Shown here: positions 1 through 8,067 of the stretch, piece by piece
Numbering within the stretch: position 1 is the stretch's first letter
Layout of the letters: every line of letters starts with the position of its first letter
Position numbers and translations under genes: made by a program
Notes under the pieces: generated by a model
What the model saw: only the letters and a program-made list of their open reading frames with translations
Database searches by the model: none
Told to the model about the DNA's origin: nothing
Assembly (NCBI GenBank): GCA_964548055.1
Contig: CAZJPS010000006.1
Location: 1-33,484, forward strand
Length of the DNA stretch: 33,484 nt
Direction of reading: 5' to 3'
Source of the DNA: CAZJPS01 sp964548055
GTDB taxonomy: Bacteria; Patescibacteriota; Gracilibacteria; Peribacterales; Peribacteraceae

Positions 1-307
1 CGTCTCCCATGGCCTTCGCTTCACCAAGTGCCAAACCGGTTACTTCGCGCACTGCCTTAATAACAGCGATCTTCTGTGCACCGCTATCTGTAAGCTCTAC
101 GTTGTAGGAAGCCTTCTCTTCTGCAGGAGCAGCAGCAGCGCCGCCAGCAGCAGGAGCAGCAGCCATAGCAACAGGAGCAGCTGCGGAGATACCGTATGTC
201 TCTTCCATGTATTTTACGACGTTGTTGAGCTGAATAACATTCAGCTTTTCGAGGGCGGTAATAACAGCCTGCTCCTCGGCGGTAAGTGTAATAGTGGCGT
301 CAGCCAT
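1..307 (-). CDS. rplL: 50S ribosomal protein L7/L12 (bL12), 3' end outside window
   Basis: This encodes the acidic ribosomal stalk protein that recruits translation GTPases. The start is the ATG at 307, and 102 codons are visible before the window edge. Residues 1-35 form the dimerisation helices (MADATITLT...). Next comes an Ala/Gly-rich hinge. The C-terminal globular domain begins at EEKASYNVEL and contains VIKAVREVTGLALGEAKAMGD, matching the conserved factor-binding face; the last residues are missing. It lies 48 bases downstream of rplJ on the same strand, the usual L10-L12 operon, and should share the L10-controlled leader. The 48-base spacer is made of GAAAGT-like words and has no obvious Shine-Dalgarno sequence. 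Confidence 0.96.
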   Translation of the reverse strand, partial: MADATITLTAEEQAVITALEKLNVIQLNNVVKYMEETYGISAAAPVAMAAAPAAGGAAAAPAEEKASYNVELTDSGAQKIAVIKAVREVTGLALGEAKAMGD

Positions 308-355
308 GATAAGGGGGGTGAAAAAAGTTGAAAGTTGAAAGTGAAAAGTAGAAAG

Positions 356-886
356 TTAAGCTGCAGATTTTTGCTTGGCCAACTCGGAAGTTGCTCGCGC
401 AAAGCCCGAAAGGGGACCGTTACACATAGATGCAAAGGACCTGAGTGGTGATTGAATCATGCCTGCAAACGTTCCCAACAGAACAGTTCGGCTTGGGATC
501 GTTGCTAGGGTCATGGCATCTTTTTTAGTGAGCAATTTCCCTTCAAAAAAACCACCCAAAAATGCAACCTGTGGATGATCTTTGCTAAATTTCAGTGCTG
601 CCTGGGCACCTGCAACGGGATCCTGGTAACTAAAAATATAGGCAACAGGACCTGAAAGGACAGTGTCATCTGGAGCTGTAAGACCATGCTCGGCAGCGGC
701 TATACGCATGAGCGTCTTTTTGGCTACCTTCATTTCTGCGCCAGCCTGCTTTAATTGCTTACGAAGCGCGCTCACATCGGCCACGGTCATGCCTATGTAA
801 TGAGCAAATATCACGGATGAAGCCTTAGAAAGCTTCTCTTTCAGCTCAGCGAGCTGCACCTTTTTTTGATCCTTAGTAACGGCCAT
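356..886 (-). CDS. rplJ: 50S ribosomal protein L10 (uL10)
   Basis: This is the stalk base protein: it binds 23S rRNA and carries L7/L12 dimers on its C-terminal helix. At 176 residues it has the normal family length. The N-terminal region (LKEKLSKASSVIFAHYIGMTVADVSALRKQLKQAG) followed by the KVAKKTLMRIA block is typical of uL10. The start is the ATG at 886 and the stop is TAA. It is the first gene of an rplJ-rplL unit with no rplK-rplA upstream; instead it follows a long structured leader (about 995-1145). Free L10 or L10-L12 complex is expected to bind that leader and repress the operon. Confidence 0.97.
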   Translation of the reverse strand: MAVTKDQKKVQLAELKEKLSKASSVIFAHYIGMTVADVSALRKQLKQAGAEMKVAKKTLMRIAAAEHGLTAPDDTVLSGPVAYIFSYQDPVAGAQAALKFSKDHPQVAFLGGFFEGKLLTKKDAMTLATIPSRTVLLGTFAGMIQSPLRSFASMCNGPLSGFARATSELAKQKSAA

Positions 887-994
887 AGTGAGGTGGGGGA
901 CCCGCCTTCGCTCTTCGAGCTTTGGTGGGCAAGTAGGGGGCTAAGATTGAAGAACTGGCTTACATTGACGATTGTCTTAAGAATTTCACGTATA

Positions 995-1145
995 CGCGCA
1001 AAGTCTCCCTAAGACGTTGTCCGGGAGACCAGCGAGGAACACGGCACGAATCACCAAGCCGGGGCCGAGTGGCCGATGCTGTATTCCTCGGAGGGGCTTA
1101 TGTCGGCCTACGGCCTTGTGCCCTCGGTCTTCGGACGTAGGAGGA
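995..1145 (-). promoter_or_regulatory. Ribosomal protein L10 leader (autoregulatory RNA)
   Basis: On the minus strand, 1140-1083 reads CCGAAGACCGAGGGC, a short GGCC/GGCC hairpin, then GCCCCUCCGAGG. This matches the L10-binding kink-turn hairpin of bacterial L10 leaders (CCGAAGAC...CCGAGG). Just downstream, CGAGGAAUACAGC (1090-1078) can pair with GCCGUGUUCCUCG (about 1045-1033). That pairing would consume the CCGAGG half of the L10 site. A further hairpin, GUCUCCC/GGGAGAC (1028-1002), is followed by UUUG. Together these look like a binding site plus competing structures. The family assignment rests on the conserved core seen by eye, and the switching mechanism is inferred. Confidence 0.75.
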
Positions 1146-1202
1146 TTCTACTGAGTTAGAAAAAGAAGTCAATAGGGGATTTGGAATGATAAGCCTTTTT
1201 AT

Positions 1203-1313
1203 GAGGATTCAGAGGAATCAGAAGATTTAGAGGAAATATGAAGAGGATGCTTCGGAATTGTTTTCTACCGATCCTCTGAATTCTGTGATTCGTCTGAATC
1301 TTCTGTTTCTGCA
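1203..1313. repeat. Inverted repeat built of GAATC-AGA words
   Basis: This lies in the 218-base spacer between the rplJ leader and the rel gene. The left arm has GAGGAATCAGAAGATTTAGAG. The right arm reads TCTGAATTCTGTGATTCGTCTGAATCTTCTG in pieces and is its approximate reverse complement. Similar words recur at 7846-7876 and 23306-23350. No gene is visible here. It may act as a bidirectional structure between divergent units, but its function is unknown. Confidence 0.55.
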
Positions 1314-1363
1314 CGTACGTATATTCAACTCCCTCCTACCCGTGCTAATCTGTACCTTCACGT

Positions 1364-3250
1364 ATGGCACCTTTGGCTCACAGCACAGTTGCAGCCCTGC
1401 AAGTATTAAAGTCTCAGGGGACCTCTTTGATGAGGGATAAAAAGATTCAAAAGGCGTTGGAACTGGCAGAAAGTGCGTACGGAAACGACACCGTATGGCC
1501 CGGAATGACCCTGATGCAGCACGCGCTTGGAGTTCTGCGGATTTTAATGCCATTCCAGCCCGATACCGATGCAGTGTGTGCGTGCCTTTTGCAGCATGCA
1601 TTACGAATACGAAAAATAACCCTCTTTGAGCTGGAGGAACAATTTGGAGCAGGAGTACGGTCGCTCGTGAGCAGTACGCATCTTCTTTCACATGTCACCA
1701 TGCGCCGCAGCCGTAGTTCTATAGAGGATTTGCGTCTGATGCTCCTCAGTGTGTCCGATGATATTCGTGTTCTCCTTATTGTATTGTGTGATCGCTGTTT
1801 TGCACTTGAACATGTGCACGAAGTTCCTACATCCGAAGCGCGGCGTATTTGCCGCGATGTTCTGAATTTATTTGCGCCCGTTGCAGCGCGCTTAGGTATT
1901 CATACACTCAAGCAGCGTTTAGAGTTCCTCGCTTTTCCAGTTGTGTATCCATTGGATAGCGAACGTATTGCAGAGCAGATAACAGCACTCCACGCCCAGC
2001 ACGGAGATTTTTTAGATAACGCTGCACAGGTATTGTGTGTAGCTTTGCGGGAACAGGGGATTGAAGCTTCGGCATATGGAAGGGAAAAACAGGCGTATAG
2101 TATTTTTCGGAAAATGAAAACAAAAACACTATCGCATGTGGAAGGCCTCCCGGATCTTTTTGCACTCAGAGTGCTTGTGAACACAGAGGCTGACTGTTAT
2201 CGCACGCTCGGTTTACTGCACCAGCTTGGCAGGCCTGTTGCGAATCGGTTTAAAGATTACATAGCCTTTCCAAAACCTAACGGGTATCGCAGTCTTCACA
2301 CTACCGTAAGCCGCCTTCCGGGAGTTCCCGATGGAGTGTTTATAGAGGTACAAGTGCGTACTTTTGCAATGCACCGAGAGGCTGAGTACGGCATTGCTGC
2401 GCATTGGAGCTATAAAGAGGGCGGTAAGGCTGAGCACATGATGCAGCGTGCACAATTACAACAGATGCTTACTGCCCAGGAAGTAGTGCAGGTTCCTGGC
2501 GAGATGCAGCGTCTGGTAGATCATATTTTTGTCCTCACTCCAAAGGGGGACATTGTGGAGTTGCCAGAAGGAGCAACAGCACTCGATTTTGCATTCCAGA
2601 TCCATACACAGGTGGGGCTTTCTTTTCGCTCTGCAAAAGTGAATGGTCATATCGTGTCGCTTAACCATGAATTGGAGAACGGAGATATCGTGGAGGTGCT
2701 GACGCACTCAACGCCCAGGGCTTCGCCAGAATGGCTACAGCTCCTTAAAATGGCATCGTCTAAATCACGATTGCGTCACTATCTACTTTCAATAGATCGA
2801 GAGGGGTACGTTCAGCGAGGAAAAGAAATTCTGAACGAAGCACTGCGCGAGCGCCATTTGCCCCTCCTAGATTCTGATTTAACAATTCTCTCACTCTATC
2901 AAGGAACGAAACAATCCATAGAAGAACGAGAAAATCTTTTAGTGAAGATAGGACAGCGATCAGATAGAGTGGGCTCGCTTTTGCAGCATTTGGATCTTTT
3001 AAGAGAGAAGATAAGAACACACGTGCCTCGAACACAGTCTGCGAGCCCCACGCAAAAAGCATCTGCAGAAACACTTGAAGGTTTTCGGATGCCTCTTCGT
3101 TATGCTAAATGTTGTAACCCACTCGAAGGAAACCGGGAAAAAATTATCGGCTACATTAACCGCAGTGGCCACGTGATGGTGCATCGCACGCGTTGCCGTA
3201 TGATCCGACATGCAAACCCCGAAAGGAGGGTGGAAGTGAGCTGGAAGTAG
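1364..3250 (+). CDS. rel: RelA/SpoT-family (p)ppGpp synthetase with degenerate hydrolase domain
   Basis: This long RSH protein makes the stringent-response alarmone (p)ppGpp from GTP/GDP and ATP. Residues about 45-190 are the HD hydrolase fold, but the catalytic HD pair is replaced by Q77-H78, the following Glu-Asp by R81-I82, and the Asn of the RLHN motif by Ala; only H53 and one Asp remain. The synthetase domain (about 235-350) is intact: GREKQAYSIFRKM, DLFALRV, RFKDYIAFPKPNGYRSLHTT and EVQVRTFAMHREAEYGIAAHW. A TGS domain follows (DHIFVLTPKGDIVELPEGA), then helices and a Cys-Cys region (YAKCCNPLEG...VHRTRC). The protein stops at 628 residues without the usual C-terminal ACT domain. The ATG at 1364 has no Shine-Dalgarno sequence. 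It is probably a synthetase only. Confidence 0.93.
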   Translation: MAPLAHSTVAALQVLKSQGTSLMRDKKIQKALELAESAYGNDTVWPGMTLMQHALGVLRILMPFQPDTDAVCACLLQHALRIRKITLFELEEQFGAGVRSLVSSTHLLSHVTMRRSRSSIEDLRLMLLSVSDDIRVLLIVLCDRCFALEHVHEVPTSEARRICRDVLNLFAPVAARLGIHTLKQRLEFLAFPVVYPLDSERIAEQITALHAQHGDFLDNAAQVLCVALREQGIEASAYGREKQAYSIFRKMKTKTLSHVEGLPDLFALRVLVNTEADCYRTLGLLHQLGRPVANRFKDYIAFPKPNGYRSLHTTVSRLPGVPDGVFIEVQVRTFAMHREAEYGIAAHWSYKEGGKAEHMMQRAQLQQMLTAQEVVQVPGEMQRLVDHIFVLTPKGDIVELPEGATALDFAFQIHTQVGLSFRSAKVNGHIVSLNHELENGDIVEVLTHSTPRASPEWLQLLKMASSKSRLRHYLLSIDREGYVQRGKEILNEALRERHLPLLDSDLTILSLYQGTKQSIEERENLLVKIGQRSDRVGSLLQHLDLLREKIRTHVPRTQSASPTQKASAETLEGFRMPLRYAKCCNPLEGNREKIIGYINRSGHVMVHRTRCRMIRHANPERRVEVSWK

Positions 3251-3256
3251 TCTTGG

Positions 3257-3357
3257 AAAAAGGGGATAAAGGTTTAAAAGGGGACAAAAGGGACAAAGGT
3301 TCTTTACTAAAAACCTTTGAAACCTTTACAACCTTTATGCCCTTTGTCCCCTTTTTA
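3257..3357. repeat. GGGGACAAAGG-type inverted repeat (copy 1), between convergent genes
   Basis: The left arm carries AAAAGGGGACAAAAGGGACA and the right arm CCCTTTGTCCCCTTTTT, near reverse complements. They are separated by further AAACCTTT words. It lies between the 3' ends of rel (plus) and tig (minus), overlapping the last bases of tig, so it could serve as a bidirectional terminator. The same words occur at 7872, 15609 and 23985. Confidence 0.8.
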
Positions 3358-4632
3358 CGCCAGCATCGTCTTTACCAATTTCTCTACTTTCTTCCCCCAC
3401 ACCAACTCTTCGTAACCTTCGCCGCCCTTTGCAAAGTATGCTGCGGCAGAGGAACGCTGGTCTTCGGGGATAGCGGCAAGGCGTTCATCGGCTGCCTGTT
3501 TTTCTTCTTCGGGGGTAAGTTCGATCTTTTGATCTTCAATCAGCTTCTGCACACCAAAGCGCAGAGTGATTCGCTTTTCAGCTTCTTCCTTTAATTCTTT
3601 TTCTACTATTTCTGGCGTCTTATTAGATTTTTGCATCCAATCCTCCAGCGTCTGCTTTTGGGATTCCAATCTTCGTTGTAGATCCTCCAAGAGTGAACGT
3701 ACATCCTGGTCTAGCAGCTCTGGAGCGATATCAATTTTTGTCGCTTTGCGAATCGCATCAAACAGCAACTGCTCCCTTCGCTGCTGGTCCATACGATTTT
3801 CCTCCTCGCGCATGGAATCAGTAATGCGCTTGCGTACATCCTCGGGAGAATCACCCAGCCCCTTCTCCTTCACAAATTCGGGAGTGAGGGTGGGCAATGT
3901 TACTTTCTCAACTTTCTGCACTTCCACTGCAAAGTTCACAGGCTTTCCCTGTAACTTTTCTGCGTGGTATTTCTCTGGGAAGGTGAGAGCCAAATCTTTT
4001 TTGTCGCCCTTTTTAAGCCCTTTTAGTCCCGATTCGAATCCTGGGATCAAGCTATTGCTTCCAAGAACAACTTGGTACTCCGCAGCGCGCGTTCCTTCAA
4101 TTTCTTTTCCGTCGCTATCGGTTCCCACAAAACTCATTGTTACCTGATCGCCTTCTTCTGCAGCGCGATCCACAACTTCTGTTGTTCGGTACTGGTCCAG
4201 TAAATATTTCACCATGCGTTCTACATCCTTTTCGTCAAACTTGGGCTCCGTTTTTTTAAAAGATGACGTATCAATTTTTTTTACTGTTACCTCTGGTTTC
4301 TCAATAAAAGTAACGACAAGCGTGAGCGGATTTTTTGCTTCTAGGGCTATTCGTGGAGGTAAAATTGGTTGTAATGCGTGCTCTTTTAAAATGCTATCAA
4401 TGACCTGGGGAAGCATGCTACGAATTGTTTCCTCTAAAAGAGCTTCTTCTCGCACTTGGCTCTTTACCATATCAGCCGGTGCTTTTCCTGGGCGGAACCC
4501 AGGCACACGCACCTCACCGGCAATGCGGCCGAGGGCAGCAGCTTCTGCTTTTTTTACTTCTTCTTCAGAAGCAATCACTGTGCACTGTACTCTCGATTGG
4601 CCAAGACGCTTAGGAGCGGAGATTTGAGGCAT
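3355..4632 (-). CDS. tig: Trigger factor (ribosome-associated chaperone / prolyl isomerase)
   Basis: This is the ribosome-bound chaperone that meets nascent chains at the exit tunnel, 425 residues long. The N-terminal domain has the ribosome-docking motif GFRPGKAP around residue 50. An FKBP-type PPIase domain follows (EGDQVTMSFVGT...LIPGFESGLKGLKKGDKK). The C-terminal half is helical and charged (about 270-425), as expected for the chaperone cradle. The chosen start is the ATG at 4632 (MPQISAPKRLGQ), because the family begins here; the reading frame stays open for another 67 codons upstream, but those overlap secF. The gap to secF is 14 bases, so the two are probably co-transcribed. The stop is TAA. 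Confidence 0.95.
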   Translation of the reverse strand: MPQISAPKRLGQSRVQCTVIASEEEVKKAEAAALGRIAGEVRVPGFRPGKAPADMVKSQVREEALLEETIRSMLPQVIDSILKEHALQPILPPRIALEAKNPLTLVVTFIEKPEVTVKKIDTSSFKKTEPKFDEKDVERMVKYLLDQYRTTEVVDRAAEEGDQVTMSFVGTDSDGKEIEGTRAAEYQVVLGSNSLIPGFESGLKGLKKGDKKDLALTFPEKYHAEKLQGKPVNFAVEVQKVEKVTLPTLTPEFVKEKGLGDSPEDVRKRITDSMREEENRMDQQRREQLLFDAIRKATKIDIAPELLDQDVRSLLEDLQRRLESQKQTLEDWMQKSNKTPEIVEKELKEEAEKRITLRFGVQKLIEDQKIELTPEEEKQAADERLAAIPEDQRSSAAAYFAKGGEGYEELVWGKKVEKLVKTMLA

Positions 4633-4646
4633 GGTAATGGTGAGGG

Positions 4647-5561
4647 TTAAGATTTCTTTTTGTTCCAATACACCAGTAATGGAGCAGCGATAAAGTAAGA
4701 CGAGTATGCACCAATAAAGGTTCCTACCATGAGAGCCAGAATGAACCAGCGGATGCTTTCTGCTCCTAGCACAAAGATGCAAATAAGCATGATGAAGGAA
4801 GCCATTGCAGTATTGAGCGTACGTGTAACACACTGACGGAGCGCCAAATCTACAGAGACACCAAGATCCTCATTTTTTCGTTCTGAGAGGAAGTTAGAGC
4901 GAATACGATCATAAATAACCACGGTATCGTTTGCAGAATATGCAAGGATAGTAAGGAGTGCAGTTACGAACAATGGGTCAAATTCGAAGGAGGTGAACCA
5001 TCCAAGCACAATAAAAATACCTGTGGTAATCACCACGTCATGGATGAAGGCAAGAACTGCAAGAATTCCGAATTTCCAAGGGCTCAAGCGATGAGGAACT
5101 TTTCGGAATGCGAAAGCGAGATACAAAATAATAGCTGCAGAGGCAATGCCAAGCGCAATGAGCGCATTTTTTTTAAGGCTTGTGCTCAGGCTTGGTCCAA
5201 TGGTGGTGTACTGCAATTCTTTCACATCCTTAAATTCTTTCTGAATGCTATCCAAAAGAGAAACGTGTTCCTCATTAGTGAGTACGCGTAGCCTCAGCAA
5301 GAAGGAGTTTCCGCCCTCGTTACTCACGGAAGAAATGCTGTAGTTGCCAAGGCTTCCAGCTGTTTTTTCAAAAGAACTGAGGAATGCATGCAGCTCATCT
5401 TTTGTTTTACCTTCGGGGAGACGGACTTCCATCAATGTACCCCCCGTAAATTCGATGCTCAGACGTGGGCCTGGATGAATAATGAGAGCAATGCTCGCAA
5501 CGAGAAGAACTGCGGAGAGGCTGAGAAAAATTTTTGATGCGCGGATGAATGAGAATTGCAT
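4647..5561 (-). CDS. secF: Protein-export membrane protein SecF
   Basis: SecF works with SecD to drive late steps of Sec-dependent export using the proton gradient. It has 304 residues, a normal stand-alone SecF length. TM1 lies at about 10-29, followed by the signature SIEFTGGTLMEVRLPEG. A periplasmic domain (about 45-135) leads into the C-terminal membrane bundle with KFGILAVLAFIHDVVITTGIF, YSANDTVVIYDRIRSN and the final helices. No secD adjoins it: the upstream gene (5668-6996) is unrelated. The ATG at 5561 lacks a Shine-Dalgarno sequence. The stop is TAA. Confidence 0.95.
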   Translation of the reverse strand: MQFSFIRASKIFLSLSAVLLVASIALIIHPGPRLSIEFTGGTLMEVRLPEGKTKDELHAFLSSFEKTAGSLGNYSISSVSNEGGNSFLLRLRVLTNEEHVSLLDSIQKEFKDVKELQYTTIGPSLSTSLKKNALIALGIASAAIILYLAFAFRKVPHRLSPWKFGILAVLAFIHDVVITTGIFIVLGWFTSFEFDPLFVTALLTILAYSANDTVVIYDRIRSNFLSERKNEDLGVSVDLALRQCVTRTLNTAMASFIMLICIFVLGAESIRWFILALMVGTFIGAYSSYFIAAPLLVYWNKKKS

Positions 5562-5667
5562 GCGATTGGGGGCAAATGCCTCAGAAAGAGGCCATGACGG
5601 TAGCCATGGATCGAGAGGGTACCGGGTTTAGCGAAAACTGGCAAACAGAGAACAGGAACGCAATGGA

Positions 5668-6996
5668 TTACTCTTCCTCAACAGTAATGCTAGCAACAGT
5701 GTCTGTCGTGCCAAAAGACCATCGGTACCGACCGCTGAGCGGCAGGGGGAAAAACCGAGAGAGTGGCAGTGTTTCAAGGGGGAGGATAGAGCTATCTATC
5801 ATGCCACTTGCCCTTAAAGGCACCGAAAGTGGTAGTACAGGACGGCTAGAACCGTCTCCTGTAACTATTTGGCTCAGCCATTCTGGACGTGTAGTGATCA
5901 AAAAACGGTTTCCCTTCCTTGCGATGGCAAAAAAATGATCACCATTTTTTTCTTTGATACTGCGCACAGTCCACCCTGCATGTGTTTCTTCAGTGCGTTC
6001 AATCTGCTCAGTATCGAATTGAAGAGAAGACCCCACTTGCTTTTGATCGTACTCTCTCCGGATTTCTGAAGCGGAGGCGAATGTAGCAGCAGCGCTTTCT
6101 TCTATGCGTTTCAGTGTAGCCGAGAGTACCGCGCTCCCTTGTGCTTGCCCCATGAGCAGGAAGGTGAAGGATCCTTGATCTATCCGTGCGTGCAGTGTCG
6201 CTGGTTTTTGGAGCAGTGGAAAAAGATCATATCGTAGGCTTACATCTTCACCCAAAACGTTTTTTATAAGTATTCCAAGCCGTCCTTCAACAATGGCATT
6301 CTGCGAAGGATGCGCTTTTAGGAATGCATCAATGGTGGTGGTAGGGGAGGAGAGGCTTAGAGAAAAATGTGGAGCTGGGGAGAGAAGGTGCTCTACTGCA
6401 TCTGTGCGCTCGCTTCCAAATGTATTCCATACGCCCGGAGTTGCCGAAAATAAAGAAAGTGTAGCCCCTGTTCCTTTCAGCGTGAGTGCAATGTGCGTGA
6501 CGCCCTTCTTCATAAAAGAATCAAGCACGGAAGGGGATACCCAAGGATCGTTCTTTTGAAGATTGAAGTACAGAGTGGGAGAGGTACTGGCATTTTGTGG
6601 TTGTATATCTCTAAATGCTGGTAAACGAGAGAGAGATTTTGGATGTGTGCGTACCAGTGCCGATGCAGCAGGGGTTGAGGCTGTAAAATGAATACCCTTC
6701 ACTACCTCCTGTCCTTCATCCGAAAAGAGGATCCATTGTCTCTTTCCCTGCAGTTCCACAATCGCAATATCCGAGGGTGCCTGTATGGCTGGAAGCGTAC
6801 GAAGCTCTGGATAGAGTGGATACCAACGTACTACGTCGGATGTTTTCATATTTTGAAAGTACGCAACGCAATCCTCCGGCACGAGTTGCACGTGAGATAC
6901 TTTTTGAGGAGTGAGGAAGAGAATCGCCGCCACTATTAGTATAAGAGAACAAAAACTAATAGAGGCAAGTATCAGGGATCGGGTCAGGAGTCGCAT
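5668..6996 (-). CDS. Membrane-anchored protein of unknown function (DUF3352-like?)
   Basis: I do not recognise a characterised family. This 442-residue protein has one N-terminal membrane anchor (about 9-31, ILASISFCSLILIVAAILFL), and the rest should be extracytoplasmic. The body is beta-rich with few Cys. It has an architecture reminiscent of DUF3352-type proteins, with statements about protein substrates such as VAYFQNMKTSDVV near the N-terminus; that likeness is weak. The ATG at 6996 sits only 6 bases after a TATCAT box, supporting this start. It lies 106 bases upstream of secF on the same strand, so an envelope or export link is possible but unproven. The stop is TAA. Confidence 0.75.
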   Translation of the reverse strand: MRLLTRSLILASISFCSLILIVAAILFLTPQKVSHVQLVPEDCVAYFQNMKTSDVVRWYPLYPELRTLPAIQAPSDIAIVELQGKRQWILFSDEGQEVVKGIHFTASTPAASALVRTHPKSLSRLPAFRDIQPQNASTSPTLYFNLQKNDPWVSPSVLDSFMKKGVTHIALTLKGTGATLSLFSATPGVWNTFGSERTDAVEHLLSPAPHFSLSLSSPTTTIDAFLKAHPSQNAIVEGRLGILIKNVLGEDVSLRYDLFPLLQKPATLHARIDQGSFTFLLMGQAQGSAVLSATLKRIEESAAATFASASEIRREYDQKQVGSSLQFDTEQIERTEETHAGWTVRSIKEKNGDHFFAIARKGNRFLITTRPEWLSQIVTGDGSSRPVLPLSVPLRASGMIDSSILPLETLPLSRFFPLPLSGRYRWSFGTTDTVASITVEEE

Positions 6997-7002
6997 GGAG
7001 AG

Positions 7003-7008
7003 ATGATA
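7003..7008 (-). promoter_or_regulatory. -10 box giving a leaderless start for the 6996 gene
   Basis: On the minus strand TATCAT is followed by six bases and then the ATG at 6996. Transcription would start at or within a base or two of the start codon. The -35 region is poor. Confidence 0.5.
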
Positions 7009-7204
7009 GCTGATTCTTGTGGGCAGTGGTTTGCCTCATTTTTCTTTGAATAGTGACTAGCGGGAAGCGGTTAGCGGTACGCTTTGAGATTGTATCTAGA
7101 ATTGAGATTCTTACCCCTTGCCGCTAATCGCTGATCGCTCCCAAAATTTGAACACAAAATGTATTCAGAACACAATTTTATCCGCATGCCACTGCCTTTG
7201 GTTG

Positions 7205-7836
7205 ATCATTGTTCCCTATCTAGATACCATGGTCAGATTTGCTGATTTCAGCAGATCACCACACAAAAGCAGACAAACACACACAGTCGGAACCCCGGGG
7301 TAGACGACATCGATCATTCACATCACAAAAACCATTCTCATCACAAAGCCAAGCTCTGCTTGGTTGAAGTGATCCCTTATAGGGAAAGGATGGATTATGG
7401 AAGGAAAACCGTAGGTTTGCCTTCCATACAACGCATTGAGAGGCGTAGTCACAGTTACTAACGTTCCTCCTAGCCACCAATCTTCTACATTGTTGATTTC
7501 CTGGGAATAGGACCGTCCTGTTCCTGTGGCTACACCCCTCTCTGCTCTGCAATGTCGCGCTACGGACGTGAGGATGCGCCAGTAGCGTGCGCCCCCTTTT
7601 CTCCCCAGTGTTTCCCGAGAAGCCTCACCGCTACTCCGTGGTAAACCGGTCCGGGGACTTCGTACGGGTTACGAGGAGAAACAAGAGACCCCAGCAAGGC
7701 AGAAGATGAAGGCTCCTCCCTTCACGTCATCCCCTCCTACACATAATCGGCTCAACGGAAGTCCCTCATTGAAACTCCGTCGATAGCCGCGGAGGAAGAC
7801 ACACAAACACAAAAAGGCTCCGAACGGAGTCTTTTT
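7205..7836 (+). ncRNA. Candidate structured non-coding RNA, family not identified
   Basis: This stretch has no credible protein gene, is much richer in G+C than its flanks, and ends in a good intrinsic terminator on the plus strand. Visible hairpins in order: CCAAGCTCTGCTTGG; GATCCCTTATAGGGA; TGGAAGG...CCTTCCA with an inner AAACC/GGTTT pair; TAGCCAC (7471) with GTGGCTA (7525) enclosing GGAATAGGA/TCCTGTTCC; CGCTAC/GTAGCG; GATGAAGG/CCTTCACGTCATC; CTCCG/CGGAG; and TTCCTCC (7464) with GGAGGAA (7791), closing the 3' half. A weak promoter, TTGGTT-17-TAGATA, sits near 7198-7226. Some words resemble RNase P RNA (GGTAAACC, AGCAAGGC, ACATAATCGGCTCA), but the universally conserved cores are not clear. 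The boundaries are approximate. Confidence 0.45.
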
Positions 7837-7842
7837 GTTTTA
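7811..7842 (+). terminator. Rho-independent terminator
   Basis: The hairpin GGCTCCGAACGGAGTC is flanked by five A's and followed by CTTTTTGTTTT. It closes the structured region upstream. It is nearly symmetrical and could also act on the minus strand, though nothing on that strand ends here. Confidence 0.85.
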
Positions 7843-7871
7843 TTGAAGAATCCGAGGAAACCGAAGAACAG

Positions 7872-7917
7872 AAAGGGGATAAAAGGGACAAAGGTTGTAA
7901 AGGGGATAAAGGTCTTT
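7872..7917. repeat. GGGGACAAAGG-type repeat (copy 2), single arm
   Basis: This holds AAAGGGGATAAAAGGGACAA followed by AGGTTGTAAAGGGGATAAAGG, with no matching opposite arm. It sits downstream of the candidate RNA. The GAAGAATCCGAGGAAACC words just upstream (7846-7865) belong to the GAATC family. Confidence 0.65.
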
Positions 7918-7943
7918 TTTTAAAAGAAAATATCATACCGCAG

Positions 7944-8014
7944 AGCGGGTTTCCCTACCCGCGGTTCCGAGGAACGATGTCATATCACCCTTCGACACGG
8001 TTCAGGGTGACATG
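7944..8014. repeat. Three adjacent hairpins, including a CTTCGACACGGTTCAG-type repeat
   Basis: GCGGGTttccctACCCGC and GTTCCgaGGAAC are short perfect hairpins. They are followed by GTCATATCACCCTTCGACAC and GGTTCAGGGTGACATG, an imperfect palindrome. The last resembles the element at 21881-21964. The block precedes the 3' end of the minus-strand TPR gene and may terminate its transcript. Otherwise nothing is seen in 7843-8067. Confidence 0.55.
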
Positions 8015-8067
8015 CTTTGGTTTCTGACATTATTTTTTATTAATCCATTATTCTAATTCCTATTATT

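Noticed and set aside
3193..3594. A 133-codon plus-strand open frame after rel
   Set aside because: It overlaps the repeat and the reverse strand of tig; its composition reflects the repeat words.
7256..7552. A 98-codon minus-strand open frame in the gene-free region
   Set aside because: The translation is Arg/Cys/Ser-rich without any recognisable pattern, and the DNA is better explained as paired RNA.
7464..7797. RNase P RNA (rnpB) as a firm call
   Set aside because: Several words appear in the right order, but the segment best placed for the first conserved region (GGGAATAGGACCG) pairs with itself in a perfect hairpin, and a clear ACAGAA...GGCUUA core is missing. Kept only as a hypothesis.
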